In this document: positions 18,772-20,522 of the stretch, in pieces | Numbering within the stretch: position 1 is the first letter of the stretch | Layout: each line of letters begins with the position of its first letter | Notes under the pieces: generated by a model | Seen by the model: only the letters and a program-made list of their open reading frames with translations | Told to the model about the DNA's origin: nothing | Databases searched by the model: none | Made by a program: the position numbers and the translations under genes | IMG/VR virus record: IMGVR_UViG_3300027872_000031 | Span: 1 to 20,522 of that record | Length of the DNA stretch: 20,522 bases | DNA from: a virus | Reading direction: 5' to 3' (one strand)

Positions 18772-18979
18772 ATACCGGGTAGTGTCGGATACGTTTCGTG
18801 GATTTGAGGTTCAGTTTAATAGAGGAGATGGGTGGGTGCAATGTGGTTTAAAAAACGGGGTTAATACATTAAGTTCTGAATTACGCGCTAGTATATACAT
18901 AGCTTTAAGAATGTCAGGGATAAATAATGTTAATTCTGATCAATTAGAAAACATGGCAGATAAACTAAACATACCATGA
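18761..18979 (+). CDS. Small hypothetical protein, 72 aa, paralogue of the gene at 19260
   Basis: GTG 18761 with AAGG about 9 nt upstream. The product starts MEIKYRVVSDTFRGFEVQFN, then GDGWVQCG. The gene at 19260 has KYRIVRDNYDGREVQLWNGG, then EWIQCG, so about half of the first 26 aligned positions are identical. Later parts align loosely: VNTL.S.L.A.I.IAL / VNTFTSHLAAVIFMTI. It is a duplicated gene whose copies are now separated by a membrane-protein gene. The N-terminal half looks like a small beta sheet; function unknown. Confidence 0.65.
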   Translation: MEIKYRVVSDTFRGFEVQFNRGDGWVQCGLKNGVNTLSSELRASIYIALRMSGINNVNSDQLENMADKLNIP

Positions 18980-18988
18980 GGAAAAAAG

Positions 18989-19285
18989 ATGGCTCATATT
19001 TTACTTGTAGCACTTCTTATCTTTTTAATGTTTTGTCTTTGGGTGTTATATTGTGATGAAAGAACAGGTCAACAACGAGAACTAATGATCACCCATATGT
19101 ATTCTAAATTAGGCGTCAAACAAGATCGTGCAGGGTTTGACGATGTTTCATACGAGGAACATATGTGGGCTTTAGTATGGTTTCAAGACCCACGTAAACT
19201 CTATAATATGCATCGTGTAAAAGCAATCATAAAGGGAGCGAGAGAAGAGGAAGGAAAAAATGAAATACCGAATAGTAAGGGATAA
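18989..19285 (+). CDS. Small membrane-anchored protein, 98 aa
   Basis: GAGGAAAAAAG precedes ATG 18989. Residues about 3-24 (HILLVALLIFLMFCLWVLYC) form one transmembrane helix or signal anchor with a short N terminus. The rest is a charged, probably cytoplasmic domain with many aromatic residues (YEEHMWALVWFQDPRKLYNM) and a basic/acidic end. It lies between two paralogues and overlaps the second by 26 nt. No family recognised. Confidence 0.65.
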   Translation: MAHILLVALLIFLMFCLWVLYCDERTGQQRELMITHMYSKLGVKQDRAGFDDVSYEEHMWALVWFQDPRKLYNMHRVKAIIKGAREEEGKNEIPNSKG

Positions 19286-19526
19286 CTATGACGGACGTGA
19301 GGTTCAATTGTGGAATGGTGGCGAGTGGATACAATGTGGTTCTGGGGGACATAGGTACCCTGATGATAATGAAGATCAAAATATTGATGTTAATACATTT
19401 ACTTCACATTTGGCAGCAGTAATATTCATGACAATCCATGATATGAATTATCATCGTTCAATTATATGTGAAGATTTAAGTTCCATGGTTGCAGACTACA
19501 AAATTAAAAGAGGATGGGTGTTATAA
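19260..19526 (+). CDS. Small hypothetical protein, 88 aa, paralogue of the gene at 18761
   Basis: ATG 19260 follows AGGAAAAA. The product starts MKYRIVRDNYDGREVQLWNG and keeps the KYR(V/I)V.D...G.EVQ......W(V/I)QCG signature of the gene at 18761, with an acidic insertion (PDDNEDQNID) that the first copy lacks. It is the last rightward gene before the convergent pair at 19544-20165; no terminator is visible in the 17-nt gap. Confidence 0.65.
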   Translation: MKYRIVRDNYDGREVQLWNGGEWIQCGSGGHRYPDDNEDQNIDVNTFTSHLAAVIFMTIHDMNYHRSIICEDLSSMVADYKIKRGWVL

Positions 19527-19543
19527 GATTGTGCATAGTCAAT

Positions 19544-19912
19544 TCAATCTAAGGATGTTTCTTCGCCGTTCGCAGTAGGTCTTTCTCTCTTCATTGATCT
19601 GTCACTGATACTCTTACATAGTAAACGTGAATAATGCTTTCGTAATGGTCGTGAGGTCATTGTTAAAAGATTTTCTATTTGTCCCTTAATTAATATATTA
19701 TTTATGTCAGCAAAATCACATACAGTTTCGAAGTCTCTTGTTTTCATCCATCTGGCAACCTCTAGCTGTTGCCTTCTGTCTCCTAATGCTGTATCAGATA
19801 TCGCTTGCGCCAATACCGCTCTCCAAAGGCCCGACTCTGATAATACTCCGTGGTCTGTCTCGACATAATCCATGCCGGATGAGTTTTCGTTTGATTTGTC
19901 GGTCATTGCCAT
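19544..19912 (-). CDS. Conserved phage protein of unknown function, 122 aa
   Basis: ATG 19912 with AAGGA 7 nt upstream. The central part, GLWRAVLAQAISDTALGDRR, then VARWMKTRDFETVCDFADIN, follows a pattern I recall from many proteobacterial phage and prophage proteins (W.aV..QA..D......a..W..s.DF..VC..A.i). No activity is established for it. The first 40 residues are encoded in the region that also codes the end of RusA in another frame (119-nt overlap). The C terminus is basic and probably disordered. Confidence 0.7.
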   Translation of the reverse strand: MAMTDKSNENSSGMDYVETDHGVLSESGLWRAVLAQAISDTALGDRRQQLEVARWMKTRDFETVCDFADINNILIKGQIENLLTMTSRPLRKHYSRLLCKSISDRSMKRERPTANGEETSLD

Positions 19913-20165
19913 AGATAAATCCTTCCATGCAATCCAAGATTAGTGATTCATCAAGGTCTGGCCTTCTGGTTCTATAATATATATCGATCTCGATTTGAAG
20001 ATCACAAAACCATAGCGGTGATAGGATGGGACATTGTTTTTCAAAATCCTTCTTGTATTGCAATGCCTTGGGAGATTTTATGAAGCGTGGTTTGCCATGG
20101 AAGACTACCGCTTGTCGGCTGTTTGCCTTGGATGCAGGCTCTCCTTCTATGATGAACTCCACCAT
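19794..20165 (-). CDS. rusA: RusA-type Holliday-junction resolvase, divergent
   Basis: RusA-family dimers cut four-way DNA junctions. From the Met at 20165 (123 aa): an N-terminal strand MVEFIIEGEPASKANSR, GKPRFIKSPKAL, then TRRPDLDESLILDCMEGFIY with Asp70 and Asp72, and GNDRQIKRK with Asp88. These match the acidic catalytic residues of the family. The conserved Lys four positions after the second Asp (Lys76 in E. coli RusA) is Ile here, and the usual Asn after it is Glu. Activity may be reduced, or another Lys may substitute. ATG 20216 would add 17 residues. The acidic GNDRQ region is overprinted by the next gene. Confidence 0.75.
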   Translation of the reverse strand: MVEFIIEGEPASKANSRQAVVFHGKPRFIKSPKALQYKKDFEKQCPILSPLWFCDLQIEIDIYYRTRRPDLDESLILDCMEGFIYGNDRQIKRKLIRHGLCRDRPRSIIRVGPLESGIGASDI

Positions 20166-20251
20166 TCTGTGGTTGTTAACTCTTCTGGCGGCAATGGACA
20201 ATTTGACTATCGACATAGCCCTATATACACTTACCTAGGGAAGACCGCAAT

Positions 20252-20419
20252 ATGACTAACGTGGTTAGAAGCAGATATATAGAAAAACTGAAAAAAAGAA
20301 AACAGATATGTGCAATTATCAGGGATCATCATTCATCTGCTTTCAAAGCGGATATACTAGACAATCTAGTCACTGACATTTTAGAAATGATGGGGGATAG
20401 TGATGCAAGACTATACTGA
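20252..20419 (+). CDS. Small basic hypothetical protein, 55 aa
   Basis: I translated this from ATG 20252 to TGA 20417-20419; AGGGAAG lies about 11 nt upstream. The product begins MTNVVRSRYIEKLKKRKQIC and ends MGDSDARLY. The N-terminal half is basic and helical, the C-terminal half acidic. It is divergent from rusA, with an 86-nt gap. It overlaps the next gene by 17 nt. Function unknown. Confidence 0.55.
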   Translation: MTNVVRSRYIEKLKKRKQICAIIRDHHSSAFKADILDNLVTDILEMMGDSDARLY

Positions 20420-20522
20420 AGACTTTCTAAACTCAGTAAGAATATATAGGTTCTTAAGAGCAGAACATAATAGAACCTATGAAAGTTTATTTGTCGGCAC
20501 AGATTTTAAAAAAGAAATTAAT
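20403..20522 (+). CDS. Small hypothetical protein, 3' end outside the window
   Basis: ATG 20403, preceded by a GTG and by GGGGGATA as ribosome site, opens a frame that stays open to the window end. The product begins MQDYTEDFLNSVRIYRFLRA and continues with HNRTYESLFVGTDFKKEIN. A/T-rich like the other tiny genes. Too short to assign. Confidence 0.5.
   Translation, partial: MQDYTEDFLNSVRIYRFLRAEHNRTYESLFVGTDFKKEIN

Noticed and set aside
1-20522. CRISPR arrays, insertion sequences and tRNA genes
   Set aside because: No evenly spaced direct repeats, no transposase-like product with terminal repeats and no tRNA cloverleaf were found on either strand.

Overview
The window reads as part of the genome of a tailed double-stranded DNA phage or prophage. 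Phage-type genes are a terminase small subunit (1767-2243, minus), a T7 gp4/Twinkle-type primase-helicase (15295-17106, minus), a RusA-type resolvase (19794-20165, minus), two ParB-fold genes, a MoxR AAA+ ATPase with a metallopeptidase/VWA partner, a metallophosphoesterase and an XRE regulator. Between them lie about forty very small, tightly packed genes, many joined by 4-8 bp start/stop overlaps. No capsid or tail gene, large terminase, polymerase, tRNA or CRISPR array is visible. Shine-Dalgarno use and resemblance of a few small proteins suggest a Gram-negative, perhaps alphaproteobacterial, host; that is inference.

Layout. 1-1296 (minus): a chain of small overlapping genes containing two tandem paralogue pairs. 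1297-1766: no gene; a structured region with GC-rich inverted repeats, a G9 run and an A/T tract. 1767-2243 (minus): terS. 2244-2944: no convincing gene; it is a divergent region filled by at least 16 short hairpins. 2945-4670 (plus): five small unknown genes separated by two clear intrinsic terminators and repeated hairpins. 4677-6771 (plus): an unbroken run of tiny genes, including a four-member tandem paralogue family and two further pairs. 6758-11356 (plus): MoxR ATPase, a Cys-rich small protein, a DUF3150-like protein, a pair of small paralogues, a metallopeptidase/VWA protein and a 220-aa unknown. 11408-14919 (plus): a ParB-fold protein, a ParB/MT-A70-like fusion with a degenerate methyltransferase motif, two small unknowns, a small membrane protein and a phosphoesterase. 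14916-17106 (minus): an inverted replication pair. 17141-19526 (plus): another paralogue pair, an XRE regulator, a GC-richer stretch with two weak gene candidates, then small genes including a split paralogue pair. 19544-20165 (minus): rusA and a small phage gene overprinted on it. 20252-end (plus): small genes running off the window.

Two themes run through the window. First, at least eight sets of neighbouring small genes are paralogues of one another, which points to accordion-like growth by tandem duplication; one pair still shares a perfect 38-bp block inside otherwise diverged genes. Second, short perfect hairpins with 2-5 nt loops sit just upstream of many starts, and a dense array of them fills the divergent region next to terS. 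The most distinctive single protein is the ParB/MT-A70-like fusion, in which the catalytic DPPW position reads AQPD.
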